A stretch of 64,000 nucleotides of DNA from Serratia sarumanii (lineage in GTDB: Bacteria > Pseudomonadota > Gammaproteobacteria > Enterobacterales > Enterobacteriaceae). The stretch lies in NCBI RefSeq assembly GCF_029962605.1, contig NZ_CP124750.1:2914001-2978000 (forward strand), written 5' to 3'. Shown here piece by piece: positions 15,502 through 24,771 of the stretch; positions within the stretch are counted from its first letter, which is position 1; each line of letters begins with the position of its first letter. The position numbers and the translations under genes are program-made. The notes beneath the pieces are model-generated. The model made no database searches and was not told where the DNA came from. It was given only the letters and a program-made list of their open reading frames with translations.

Positions 15502-17042
15502 GAGGCGTCCTCCGGCCGCGCGGTTTTCGCGGTCACGTCGATGGCGTCGATGCGGCGGCTGTTGAACAGGTTGAACTTGCCGTCGCTGCCGTGGCAGCCG
15601 TCGCCGAAGCTGAAACCGCAGCCTTTGCTTTCCGGGAAGGCTTCGCGCGCCAGCTCGCGGTGGCTCGACGGCACCACGAAGCGATCTTCATAGTTGGCGA
15701 TCGCCAGGTAGCGATACATCTCCTGCGCCTGCGCTTCGCTCAACCCGACCTGCTCCAGCGCGCTGGTGTCCACCACGCCGTCGACGGTTTCCGCCCGCTT
15801 GTAGTGGCGCATCGCCAGCATGCGCTTCAGCGCCAGCAGCACCGGTTCGGTATCGCCGGCGGTCAGCAGGTTCGCCAGATACTGCACCGGAATGCGCAGG
15901 CTCTCGACGTCCGGCAGCACGCCGCTGTGCGCCAGCTCGCCGGCGTCGGCGGCGGACTGAATCGGCGACAACGGCGGCACGTACCAGACCATCGGCAGCG
16001 TGCGGTATTCCGGGTGCAGCGGCAGCGCCAGCTTCCAGTCCATCGCCATTTTGTACACCGGCGACTGCTGGGCAGCTTCAATGACCCCCTGCGGCACGCC
16101 GTCCGCCAGCGCCTGAGCAATCACCTTCGGGTCATGCGGATCGAGGAAGATGTCGAGCTGGCTCTGATACAGATCCTTGTCGTTCTCCACCGCCGCCGCC
16201 TGCTCGATGCGGTCGGCGTCGTACAGCAGCACGCCGAGGTAGCGAATGCGGCCCACGCAGGTCTCCGAACACACCGTCGGCTGCCCAGCTTCGATGCGCG
16301 GGTAGCAGAAGATGCACTTCTCGGACTTGCCGCTCTTCCAGTTGAAGTAGATTTTCTTGTACGGACAGCCGGTCAGGCACATGCGCCAGCCGCGGCACTT
16401 GTCCTGGTCGATCAGCACAATACCGTCTTCGCCGCGCTTGTAGATCGCCCCGCTCGGGCAGGTGGCGACGCAGGCCGGGTTGAGGCAGTGCTCGCACAGG
16501 CGCGGCAGGTACATCATGAAGGTGTTTTCGAACTGGCCGTACATCGCCTTCTGCAGGTTGTCGAAATTCTTGTCCTGCGAGCGTTTTTCGAACTCCCCGC
16601 CGAGGATCTCCTCCCAGTTCGGGCCGCTTTCGATCTTGTTCATGCGCTGGCCGGTGATCAGCGAGCGCGGGCGGGCCACCGGCTGGTGCTTGCCCTGTTT
16701 GGCGGTGTGCAGATGCTGGTAGTCGTAATCGAACGGCTCGTAGTAGTCGTCCAGCGCCGGCACGTCCGGGTTGGCGAAGATTTTCGCCAGCACGCCGACA
16801 CGGTTGCCCATACGCGGCTCCAGCTTGCCGTTGATTTTACGTATCCAGCCGCCCTTCCATTTTTCCTGATCTTCCCAGGCGTGCGGATACCCGACGCCGG
16901 GCTTGCTTTCCACGTTATTGAACCAGGCGTATTCCATACCTTCACGGCTGGTCCAGACGTTTTTGCAGGTGACCGAACAGGTGTGGCAACCGATGCACTT
17001 GTCCAGATTCAGCACCATGCCGACTTGCGAACGAATTTTCAT
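15498..17042 (-). CDS. narH: respiratory nitrate reductase A, beta (Fe-S) subunit
   Basis: A 514-residue iron-sulphur subunit. Four ferredoxin-like Cys groups can be read: CIGCHTCSVTC near the N-terminus, CEHCLNPACVATC, CRGWRMCLTGC and CIFCYP followed by CSETC. In the third group a Trp replaces one Cys, the known mark of the [3Fe-4S] cluster of NarH. It carries electrons from the NarI haems to NarG on the cytoplasmic side of the membrane. Its ATG overlaps the narG stop and its stop overlaps the narJ start. Confidence 0.97.
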   Translation of the reverse strand: MKIRSQVGMVLNLDKCIGCHTCSVTCKNVWTSREGMEYAWFNNVESKPGVGYPHAWEDQEKWKGGWIRKINGKLEPRMGNRVGVLAKIFANPDVPALDDYYEPFDYDYQHLHTAKQGKHQPVARPRSLITGQRMNKIESGPNWEEILGGEFEKRSQDKNFDNLQKAMYGQFENTFMMYLPRLCEHCLNPACVATCPSGAIYKRGEDGIVLIDQDKCRGWRMCLTGCPYKKIYFNWKSGKSEKCIFCYPRIEAGQPTVCSETCVGRIRYLGVLLYDADRIEQAAAVENDKDLYQSQLDIFLDPHDPKVIAQALADGVPQGVIEAAQQSPVYKMAMDWKLALPLHPEYRTLPMVWYVPPLSPIQSAADAGELAHSGVLPDVESLRIPVQYLANLLTAGDTEPVLLALKRMLAMRHYKRAETVDGVVDTSALEQVGLSEAQAQEMYRYLAIANYEDRFVVPSSHRELAREAFPESKGCGFSFGDGCHGSDGKFNLFNSRRIDAIDVTAKTARPEDAS

Positions 17043-20000
17043 TTGCTGTTCTCCTGCTGACTGCCCTGCGCGTAGTCGTTGCCTTCGTCATCCAACCAAT
17101 CAATGCGGTTCATCTTGCGCACCACCACGAACTCGTCGCGGTTGGAGCCGACGGTGCCGTAGTAGTTGAAGCCGTAGGCCAGCTGCGCATAGCCGCCGAT
17201 CATGTGGGTCGGCTTCGGACAGGCGCGGGTCACCGAGTTGTGGATGCCGCCACGCTGGCTGGTGATCTCCGAGCCCGGCAGGTTCACGATGCGCTCCTGC
17301 GCGTGGTACATCATGGTCATGCCGGCCGGGATACGTTGGCTGACCACCGCGCGCGCCGTCAGCGCGCCGTTGGCGTTAAAGGCCTCGATCCAGTCGTTGT
17401 CCGCGATGCCCAGATCTTTGGCGTCGTCTTCGCTCAGCCAGACGATCGGGCCGCCGCGCGACAGCGTCAGCATCAACAGGTTGTCGCTGTAGGTGGAGTG
17501 AATGCCCCACTTCTGGTGCGGCGTCAGGAAGTTCAGCGCCTTCTCCTTGTTGCCGTTCGGTTTGCTGTTGAGCAACGGCTGCGCGGCGCGGGTGTCGATC
17601 GGCGGCCGGTATACCAGCAGGCTTTCACCGAAGGCACGCATCCACTCGTGATCCTGATACAGCTGTTGACGGCCGCTAAGGGTGCGCCACGGGATCAGCT
17701 CGTGCACGTTGGTGTAGCAGGCGTTGTAGGAAACGTGTTCGTCTTCCAGACCGGACCAGGTCGGGCTGGAGATGATTTTGCGCGGCTGCGCCTGAATGTC
17801 GCGGAAGCGAATTTTCTCGTCTTCCTTGTTCAGCGCCAGATGGCGGTGATCGCGGCCGGTGACGTTGCTCAGAGCCTCCCAGGCTTTTACCGCCACCTGG
17901 CCGTTGGTTTCCGGCGCCAGCGACAGGATCACTTCCGCCGCGTCTATCGCGCTCTCGATCTTCGGCCGCCCCGCCGCCGGGCCGTCGGCCTTGACGTAGT
18001 TAAGCTGCTTGAGGAAGTCGACCTCGGTTTGGGTGTTCCAGCTGATGCCCTTGCCGCCGTTGCCCAGTTTGTCCAGCAGCGGCCCCAGCGAGGTGAAGCG
18101 CTCGTAGGTGGCCGGGTAATCGCGTTCCACCGCGATGATGTGCGGCGCAGTTTTGCCGGGGATCAGATCGCATTCGCCTTTCTTCCAGTCCTGCACGCCG
18201 TAAGGCTGCGCCAGTTCGGCGGCGGAATCGTGCTGGATAGGCAGGGTCACCACGTCGGTTTCCTGGCCCAGATGGCCAACGCACACCTCGGAGAAGGCCT
18301 TGGCGATGCCCTTGTAGATCTCCCAGTCGCTCTTCGAATCCCAGGCCGGATCGACCGCCGCCGACAGCGGATGGATGAACGGGTGCATGTCGGAGGTGTT
18401 CATGTCGTCTTTTTCATACCAGGTGGCGGTCGGCAACACCACGTCGGAGTACAGGCAGGTGCTCGACATGCGGAAATCGAGCGTCACCACCAGATCCAGC
18501 TTGCCTTCGCCGCCCTGCTCGCGCCATTCCACTTCCTGCGGCATCACGCCGCCCTGCTGGCCGAGATCTTTCCCCTGAATGCCGTTTTCGGTGCCCAACA
18601 GGTATTTGAGCATGTACTCATGGCCCTTGCCGGAGGAGCCCAACAGGTTGGAGCGCCAGACGAACAGGTTGCGCGGGAAGTTCTGCGGATTGTCCGGCTG
18701 CTCGGCGGCGAAGCCCAGCGAGCCATTTTTCAGGCTGTCGACGGTGAACTCGACCGGCGACTGACCGGCCGCGCGGGCCTGCTCCGCCAGGCGCAGCGGG
18801 TTGGTGCTCAGCTGCGGCGCCGACGGCAGCCAGCCCATGCGCTCGGCGCGCACGTTGAAGTCGATCAGGCTGCCGCCGAAGCGCGATTTGTCCGCCAGCG
18901 GCGACAGCAGCTCGTCGGTGCCGACGGTTTCATAGCGCCATTGGCTGGAATGGTTGTAGAAGAACGAGGTGCTGTTCATGTGGCGCGGCGGACGCTGCCA
19001 GTCGAGGCCGAACGCCAGCGGCAGCCAGCCGGTTTGCGGCCGCAGTTTTTCCTGGCCGACGTAGTGCGCCCAACCGCCGCCGCTCTGGCCGACGCAACCG
19101 CAGAAGATCAGCATATTGATCAGGCCGCGGTAGGTCATGTCCATGTGATACCAGTGGTTGACGCCGGCGCCGACGATGATCATCGAACGGCCGTGGGTCT
19201 TTTCGGCGTTTTCCGCGAACTCGCGGGCAATGCGGATGATGTTGTGGCGCGACACGCCGGTGATCTGTTCGGCCCAGGCCGGGCTGTAGGCCTTGACCTC
19301 GTCATAGTCGGCGGCGCAGTTGGCGTCACCCAACCCGCGCTCGAGGCCGTAGTTGGCAAGCGTCAGGTCGTACACGCTGGTCACCAGCGCTTCGCTGCCG
19401 TCCGCCAGCTGCAGGCGTTTCACCGGCAGTTTGTGCAGCAGGATCTCGTCCAGCGCCACGCTGTTGAAATGCTCGCTGTCGGCGCCGCCGAAGTACGGGA
19501 AGCCCACCTCGGCAACGTCGTCATGCATGCCCAACAGGCTGAGCTGCAGCTCGACTTCCTGTTGCGACTTGCCCTCGCGCTGTTCCAGGTTCCACTTGCC
19601 CTTCTCGCCCCAGCGGAAGCCGATGGAGCCCTGCGGCGCCACCAGATCGCCGCTGCGGCTGTCGATAGCGACGGTTTTCCACTCGGGGTTGTTTTCCTGG
19701 CCCAGCCCGTCCACCAGATCGGCGGCGCGCAGCAGGCGGCCAGCGGCGTAATGGCCGCCTTCACGCGCTTCCAGCAGCACCAGCATCGGCATGTCGGTAT
19801 AGCGGCGCACGTAGTCGCGGAAGTAGCCGACTTCGCGATCGAGATGGAACTCTTTCAGCATTACGTGGCCCATCGCCAGCGCCATCGCGCTGTCGGTGCC
19901 CTGCTTCGGATTCAGCCAGTGGTCGCACAGCTTGGCGACTTCGGCATAGTCCGGCGTCACCGCCACGGTTTTGGTGCCCTTGTAACGCACTTCGGTAAAG

Positions 20001-20800
20001 AAGTGGGCGTCCGGGGTGCGCGTCTGCGGCACGTTGGAGCCCCAGGCGATAATGTAGGAGGAGTTGTACCAGTCGGCGGATTCCGGCACGTCGGTCTGCT
20101 CGCCCCAGGTCATCGGCGAGGCCGGCGGCAGATCGCAATACCAGTCGTAGAAGCTCAGGCAGGCGCCGCCGATCAGCGACAGGTAGCGGGCGCCGGCGGC
20201 GTAGGACACCATCGACATCGCCGGGATTGGCGAGAAGCCGATGATACGGTCCGGGCCGAAGGTTTTGGCGGTATAGACGTTGGCGGCGGCGATCAGTTCA
20301 TTGACCTCCTGCCAGCTGGAGCGGACGAAACCGCCGCGGCCGCGCGCCACCTTGTAGCTTTTGGCTTTTTCCGCATCGCCGACGATAGAGCCCCAGGCCG
20401 CGACCGGATCGCTGTGCTGCGCTTTCGCCTCGCGCCACAGCTTGAGCAGACGCTTGCGCATCAGCGGGTATTTCAGCCGGTTGGCGCTGTACAGGTACCA
20501 GGAGTAGCTGGCGCCGCGCGGGCAGCCGCGCGGTTCATGGTTGGGCAGATCGGGGCGGGTGCGCGGGTAGTCGGTTTGCTGGGTTTCCCAGGTCACCAGG
20601 CCATTCTTCACGTAGATCTTCCAACTGCAGGAACCGGTGCAGTTCACGCCGTGGGTGGAACGCACCACTTTGTCGTGCTGCCAACGGCTGCGGTAGCCGT
20701 CTTCCCAGTCGCGGTTGGTGTTCAAGGTCTGGCCGTGATCGCCAGAAAAAGGCTCCGCCAACTGCTTGAAATAGCGGAAACGGTCTAAAAATTTGCTCAT
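17039..20800 (-). CDS. narG: respiratory nitrate reductase A, alpha (catalytic) subunit
   Basis: A 1253-residue molybdopterin subunit, close to the 1247 of E. coli NarG. The FS0 motif begins with His50, Cys54 and Cys58 in STHGVNCTGSCSW, where a His replaces the usual first Cys. The YCDLPPASP region carries the expected Asp ligand to molybdenum. It reduces nitrate to nitrite in the cytoplasm, bound to the membrane through NarHI. AGGAG lies eight bases before the ATG. An FNR box lies about 90 bases upstream. In E. coli narK precedes narG directly; here a polysaccharide cluster separates them. Confidence 0.98.
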   Translation of the reverse strand: MSKFLDRFRYFKQLAEPFSGDHGQTLNTNRDWEDGYRSRWQHDKVVRSTHGVNCTGSCSWKIYVKNGLVTWETQQTDYPRTRPDLPNHEPRGCPRGASYSWYLYSANRLKYPLMRKRLLKLWREAKAQHSDPVAAWGSIVGDAEKAKSYKVARGRGGFVRSSWQEVNELIAAANVYTAKTFGPDRIIGFSPIPAMSMVSYAAGARYLSLIGGACLSFYDWYCDLPPASPMTWGEQTDVPESADWYNSSYIIAWGSNVPQTRTPDAHFFTEVRYKGTKTVAVTPDYAEVAKLCDHWLNPKQGTDSAMALAMGHVMLKEFHLDREVGYFRDYVRRYTDMPMLVLLEAREGGHYAAGRLLRAADLVDGLGQENNPEWKTVAIDSRSGDLVAPQGSIGFRWGEKGKWNLEQREGKSQQEVELQLSLLGMHDDVAEVGFPYFGGADSEHFNSVALDEILLHKLPVKRLQLADGSEALVTSVYDLTLANYGLERGLGDANCAADYDEVKAYSPAWAEQITGVSRHNIIRIAREFAENAEKTHGRSMIIVGAGVNHWYHMDMTYRGLINMLIFCGCVGQSGGGWAHYVGQEKLRPQTGWLPLAFGLDWQRPPRHMNSTSFFYNHSSQWRYETVGTDELLSPLADKSRFGGSLIDFNVRAERMGWLPSAPQLSTNPLRLAEQARAAGQSPVEFTVDSLKNGSLGFAAEQPDNPQNFPRNLFVWRSNLLGSSGKGHEYMLKYLLGTENGIQGKDLGQQGGVMPQEVEWREQGGEGKLDLVVTLDFRMSSTCLYSDVVLPTATWYEKDDMNTSDMHPFIHPLSAAVDPAWDSKSDWEIYKGIAKAFSEVCVGHLGQETDVVTLPIQHDSAAELAQPYGVQDWKKGECDLIPGKTAPHIIAVERDYPATYERFTSLGPLLDKLGNGGKGISWNTQTEVDFLKQLNYVKADGPAAGRPKIESAIDAAEVILSLAPETNGQVAVKAWEALSNVTGRDHRHLALNKEDEKIRFRDIQAQPRKIISSPTWSGLEDEHVSYNACYTNVHELIPWRTLSGRQQLYQDHEWMRAFGESLLVYRPPIDTRAAQPLLNSKPNGNKEKALNFLTPHQKWGIHSTYSDNLLMLTLSRGGPIVWLSEDDAKDLGIADNDWIEAFNANGALTARAVVSQRIPAGMTMMYHAQERIVNLPGSEITSQRGGIHNSVTRACPKPTHMIGGYAQLAYGFNYYGTVGSNRDEFVVVRKMNRIDWLDDEGNDYAQGSQQENSK

Positions 20801-20884
20801 CCGGAATGCTCCTGAAGGCTCTTGTCGTTATAAGAAGACATGCTCAATCTGCCGCCAGCCTACTGACGGCCAATCGGCGGCAAA

Positions 20885-20898
20885 TTGATTGCGATCAA
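20885..20898. promoter_or_regulatory. FNR box upstream of narGHJI
   Basis: TTGATTGCGATCAA is a perfect match to the FNR consensus TTGAT-N4-ATCAA. It is centred about 91 bases before the narG ATG, which suits a class II site at -41.5 with a leader of roughly 50 bases. It supports anaerobic induction of the operon. Heptamer-like TACCACC lies further upstream near 20936 and may be a NarL site. Confidence 0.85.
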
Positions 20899-21052
20899 GA
20901 GAAAGCGGGAGGCGATACACGCACCGGGTGAGAAATACCACCAAAGTATAGGTGCGATAAACGAGATTAATATGTTGAATTTAAATGAATAAATCAGGAG
21001 TGGAAGACAGAGGCTGACGGGCGGGAGGCAAGATGGGGTATTTGGGGGTAGG

Positions 21053-21074
21053 ACGCGGGAGAAACCTCCCGCGT
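21053..21074 (-). terminator. hairpin at the end of the polysaccharide operon
   Basis: ACGCGGGAG (21053-21061) and CTCCCGCGT (21066-21074) pair perfectly around AAAC, 18 bases past the stop of the last cluster gene. There is no good U tract on the minus strand. It marks the likely operon end before the narG promoter region. Confidence 0.5.
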
Positions 21075-21092
21075 AACGCTAACTCGACGCTT

Positions 21093-22961
21093 TCAGCGTT
21101 GGAGCCACAGCGTCGCGGTGCCCACGGCGGGCAACGCCAGCTGGATCTCCGCCCCCCCTTCCCGCTGCCGCCAGCCCGCCGGAAGGCGCAATCGGGTGCT
21201 TTCCTCTCGATAGTAAGGGTTGGCTACCAGCAGCAAGGCGCGATCGCCCAGAACAAACATCCGCGCCGGCATTTGAGGGTTGCTTCCCGCCAGCGGCGTC
21301 GATTTTCCCGTCAGCAGATAAGGGGTGAAGGCGGCGATTTGCTGCGACACGGCGGCCACAACGCGCCAGGTGGCGTCAAACTCCCGTTGGTCGAAGCGGC
21401 CGGTTTTGCGCTTGTAAAACAGATCGGTATAAGAATAAAACAACAGCCCCTTGGCGCCGCCGATCAGCGCCTGCCAGGCCTGATTGCGGATTTCCGCCTC
21501 TGACGGCGGATGTGGCTTGCGGCGGGCGTCATAAGCGGCATGATCCATGATTTGCATCACCACCCAGGCCCCGCGCGCCTGGCGGGCGGCCTGCACCGTC
21601 AGTTCGGTATAACGCGTGGTGCGCGTCAGATCGCGATCGTTCCCCACCGGGTAAGGGTCGGTCGCCAAAATGTCGCTGCTGTTGAAGTGAGCGTCCAACT
21701 CCCCGGTTTTGTTCAACACCTGGAAGGTAGGATGATCGCCGTCAAGCCGCTTTATTTGCAGGTTTTTTTCCTCGATCTTATCGAGATATTCCGGCCCCAG
21801 CTCATCGTTGATGTACCAGGCGAGCAGGTTGGGCTGAGAGCGCAAGCGCTGCACGTACCAGGCCGTCATCGCCGCATAATCGCCGCCGCGCACGGCCGGA
21901 GCGAAACGGCTGCCGCGGTACTGATCTTTGACGGAGTAAATGACCAGCAGCCCGCGCTGGCGTGCGTTGCGGAAAAAGGCGTAAGGGTCTTTCTTCTCCC
22001 CATAATCATAATTCAGCACCGTGTTGAATCCCGCCGATGCGATGCGCGCCAAATGCTCATCGGTCGCCACGTTGGCGTAAATACCCAACGGGAAAAGCCG
22101 TTGACCGTCGCGCAGGGTAAAGCCTTCGCTGTCGATCGCCACTTTGGCCGCAGGCTGCCCGACGCGAAAAGACAGCTCGCTGTCCGGTGCCGGCCGGGAT
22201 TGCTGCCCGGTGACCTGCTGACGCAGGCGGTATTCGCCCTGGGCCAGGCCGGTCGGCGGTTGGTATTCGATACGGCGCTGCCCTTCAACCTGATAACGGT
22301 CGCGGCTACGGTGAACAACCTGCCCCTCGGCATTGAGCAATTCGCTGTCGACTTGCAAACGCTGCGGCTGCGAAGTGACGACCAGCGTGTCGACCTTCCC
22401 CTGTGCCGACGCGCCGAGCTGATACAACGCGGGCGTAGGCGCTCGAGCACACGCATAGGCGTCGTCAAACCAGGCGGTACCGGTGCTCCCCTTGCGCAGA
22501 TAAACGCCAAACGTGATTCGCGCCGCCTGCGGCGGCACGGTATAGCTGGCGTTCACCTGCCGCCAGCCGCTGTCGCCGGTCACCCCAGCCGGATAGCTGC
22601 CCTCCAGAAAGCGCCCCTGCGCATCAAAGCTCTGCAGATAAACCCCGGCGCCGCCGTCGCGGCTTTGCCCGCGTACGCCGCGGGTTTTGAGCCAGACGCC
22701 AAAATCGATCGTCTGTCCGGGCGCAACCTGCAGCGCCTGGTTGAAGGTGCGGTACTGCGCGGCATCTGCATTGTCATAGCGCAAACTGCCATTGCCGCTG
22801 TGCGTATCGCCGTCGGCCTGCGCGCCCTGCGCTCGCCAGCCGCCGAGCCCCTGCTCAAAGCCGGGGTTGGCCAACAGATTGGGTTGGCAGCTCTGCGCCA
22901 GAGCCGAAGCGCCCCACAAGGCGCAACAGCCCAGAACCACCCTCTGATACATCCCCCTCAT
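21093..22961 (-). CDS. secreted multidomain protein, carbohydrate-binding plus glycosidase-like barrel
   Basis: About 622 residues. A signal peptide (RGMYQRVVLGCCALWGASALAQS) is followed by a jelly-roll carbohydrate-binding-like domain (NPGFEQGLGGWRA... to about 180). A beta-sandwich linker and a TIM-barrel-like region (GIYANVATDEHLARIASAGFN onward) come next. WYINDELGPEY contains a Glu placed like the acid/base residue of clan GH-A enzymes. A C-terminal beta domain ends the protein. I chose the ATG at 22961, seven bases from AAGGA; the ATG at 22967 overlaps the upstream stop. It is the last gene of the polysaccharide operon and may trim, release or modify the polymer in the periplasm or outside. 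No specific glycosidase family is claimed. Confidence 0.75.
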   Translation of the reverse strand: MRGMYQRVVLGCCALWGASALAQSCQPNLLANPGFEQGLGGWRAQGAQADGDTHSGNGSLRYDNADAAQYRTFNQALQVAPGQTIDFGVWLKTRGVRGQSRDGGAGVYLQSFDAQGRFLEGSYPAGVTGDSGWRQVNASYTVPPQAARITFGVYLRKGSTGTAWFDDAYACARAPTPALYQLGASAQGKVDTLVVTSQPQRLQVDSELLNAEGQVVHRSRDRYQVEGQRRIEYQPPTGLAQGEYRLRQQVTGQQSRPAPDSELSFRVGQPAAKVAIDSEGFTLRDGQRLFPLGIYANVATDEHLARIASAGFNTVLNYDYGEKKDPYAFFRNARQRGLLVIYSVKDQYRGSRFAPAVRGGDYAAMTAWYVQRLRSQPNLLAWYINDELGPEYLDKIEEKNLQIKRLDGDHPTFQVLNKTGELDAHFNSSDILATDPYPVGNDRDLTRTTRYTELTVQAARQARGAWVVMQIMDHAAYDARRKPHPPSEAEIRNQAWQALIGGAKGLLFYSYTDLFYKRKTGRFDQREFDATWRVVAAVSQQIAAFTPYLLTGKSTPLAGSNPQMPARMFVLGDRALLLVANPYYREESTRLRLPAGWRQREGGAEIQLALPAVGTATLWLQR

Positions 22962-22963
22962 GG

Positions 22964-23707
22964 TCATTTCCTTTTCACCACGGCATTGAACAGATAGGTG
23001 GCGAACAGATAGCAGGATTTCTGGTAAGACAGCCCCAAATGCTGACGGTAAATCCGCCATTGCCAGTCAGCGGCGCGGATTTTGTTGCCCGACAGCGAAT
23101 GGGTAGACAATCGGTAACAGGCCAGCGGTTCAGGAATGCAGTAGGCCAGGCCGTTACGCGCCTTCTGCAGCACCGCCAGCCACATCAAATAGTCCTCATG
23201 GCCCACTTTTTGCTGATACACCTTGCCGATGCGCTTTTGATTGTAGATGCCGGTGAGATTACCGATCCAGTTGCTTTTCAACATGTCCTGATAGCCGATA
23301 AGCTCTTCCGCGCCACGGGTGTTTTTGATCAATTTCAGGTCGTCTTCGAAGGTGTAGTAATGGGAACACACCACGTCGTAGCGGCGGGTTTGCAAAATGC
23401 TCGCCTGGCGCGACAGCTTGTTGGGGAGCCATACGTCATCGCTGTCGCAGAAGGCGATATAGTCGCCGTTCGCCGCCTCAATGCCGATGTTGCGCGTTTC
23501 CGCCACGCCCTGATTATGCTCATTGCGTATATAGGTGAGGCGATCGTGGATAAACGGCCGCACCACCTCGGCAGTATCGTCGGTGGACGCATCATCGATC
23601 ACATACAGGTGATAATCGGTAAATCGCTGGTTCAGCACGCCTAGAATCGACTCTTTGATAGAGTTCGCGGCATTGTAGGCCGGCATGATTACGGATATCT
23701 TTTCCAT
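22964..23707 (-). CDS. glycosyltransferase family 2 (exopolysaccharide)
   Basis: A 247-residue GT-A fold transferase. The start KISVIMPAYNAANSIKESILGVL is the classic GT2 opening. VIDDASTDD and CDSDDVW provide the nucleotide-sugar and metal-binding acidic residues. It should add one sugar to the lipid-linked repeat on the cytoplasmic face of the membrane. It follows the GT4 gene by seven bases and its stop overlaps the first possible start of the secreted glycosidase-like gene. The donor sugar and linkage are unknown. Confidence 0.88.
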   Translation of the reverse strand: MEKISVIMPAYNAANSIKESILGVLNQRFTDYHLYVIDDASTDDTAEVVRPFIHDRLTYIRNEHNQGVAETRNIGIEAANGDYIAFCDSDDVWLPNKLSRQASILQTRRYDVVCSHYYTFEDDLKLIKNTRGAEELIGYQDMLKSNWIGNLTGIYNQKRIGKVYQQKVGHEDYLMWLAVLQKARNGLAYCIPEPLACYRLSTHSLSGNKIRAADWQWRIYRQHLGLSYQKSCYLFATYLFNAVVKRK

Positions 23708-23714
23708 TTTGTCC

Positions 23715-24770
23715 TCACTCGGTGAGCTGTTGCCACTGGGGATAAATACGTTCGGGAGAAAAACGGCGAGACTTCTCTAACGCGGCGACAGAAAAGTGCT
23801 CGCGCAAACCCGGATCGAGCATCAGTTTGATCACCCCTTCGCTGAAGGCGGCGGCGTCGTCATCGGGCACCAGATAGCCGTTGACGCCGTCGTCTATCAA
23901 CTCGGCCGGGCCGGTCTTGCAGTCGTAGGCCACCAACGGCAGGCCGAAACTCATGGCTTCGATCAACACCATCGGCAATCCCTCATAGCGAGAGGTCATC
24001 AAATACAGGCTGGCCTGGCGATAATAGTCCGCCACGTCGGCGGTGGCCGGCAGCAGACTCACCTGCCGCGCCAGCCCGGCGTCTTCAATCTGCCGCCGCA
24101 GCGCATCGCGCTCCGGGCCGTCGCCAATAATCAGCAGCCGCCAATCCGGCACCTGCGCCGCCACCCCTCGCCACAGCGCGATCAGACGATCGAAGCCCTT
24201 CTGATTGCTCAAGCGCCCCACCGCCAGCGCCACCTTTTGCTGCAGCGCCGGCGTCGGCGCCTGTGCGCGGAACGGCGAAACGTTCTCGATCACCCTACAT
24301 TTCCCGGCCCCCACCCAGCGCGCGATGGCGTCGCTATCTTGCCGCGTCAGGAAAATCACGCGATCGCTCAGCCGGTAAACCAGCAACTTCAGCCACTTAA
24401 ATACGCGCGGATACTGGTGAAAGCTGACGTGCTCACTCAACAGCAGCCGGCTGCGGGCACAGAACAAACGCAGGAAAGGCGTCATCACCACCGACAGTTT
24501 CCCCATGGAAACGGTAATGATCACGTCCGCGCGTTCACGCCGCAGCGCGAACGCCAGCCGCCACGGCCAGAACAGCGAATCGCCACCGCCGCAGCGCAAC
24601 CGGACGTCGCTCGCCAGCGGAAAGAAGCTCCGCTCGCCAAACAGCGAAAACACCGCGACCTCGTAACCCGGCAAACGCGCCAGCGCATTGGCCAAACCGC
24701 TGGCGACCCTCTCAGTACCGCCCTTGCCCGCCATATTTTCGATAACGATGATTATCTTGCGTGGTTGCAT
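23715..24770 (-). CDS. glycosyltransferase family 4 (exopolysaccharide)
   Basis: A 351-residue GT-B fold enzyme. The N-terminal domain opens with KIIIVIENMAGKGGTERVASGLA. The C-terminal donor site has VGRLSNQKGFDRLI and the EAMSFGLPLVAYDCKTGPAELI motif of GT4 enzymes. The frame is open a little further upstream, but that part lies inside the previous gene; the ATG at 24770 follows its stop by one base. It probably adds a retaining-linked sugar to the repeat unit. Confidence 0.88.
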   Translation of the reverse strand: MQPRKIIIVIENMAGKGGTERVASGLANALARLPGYEVAVFSLFGERSFFPLASDVRLRCGGGDSLFWPWRLAFALRRERADVIITVSMGKLSVVMTPFLRLFCARSRLLLSEHVSFHQYPRVFKWLKLLVYRLSDRVIFLTRQDSDAIARWVGAGKCRVIENVSPFRAQAPTPALQQKVALAVGRLSNQKGFDRLIALWRGVAAQVPDWRLLIIGDGPERDALRRQIEDAGLARQVSLLPATADVADYYRQASLYLMTSRYEGLPMVLIEAMSFGLPLVAYDCKTGPAELIDDGVNGYLVPDDDAAAFSEGVIKLMLDPGLREHFSVAALEKSRRFSPERIYPQWQQLTE

Positions 24771-24771
24771 G

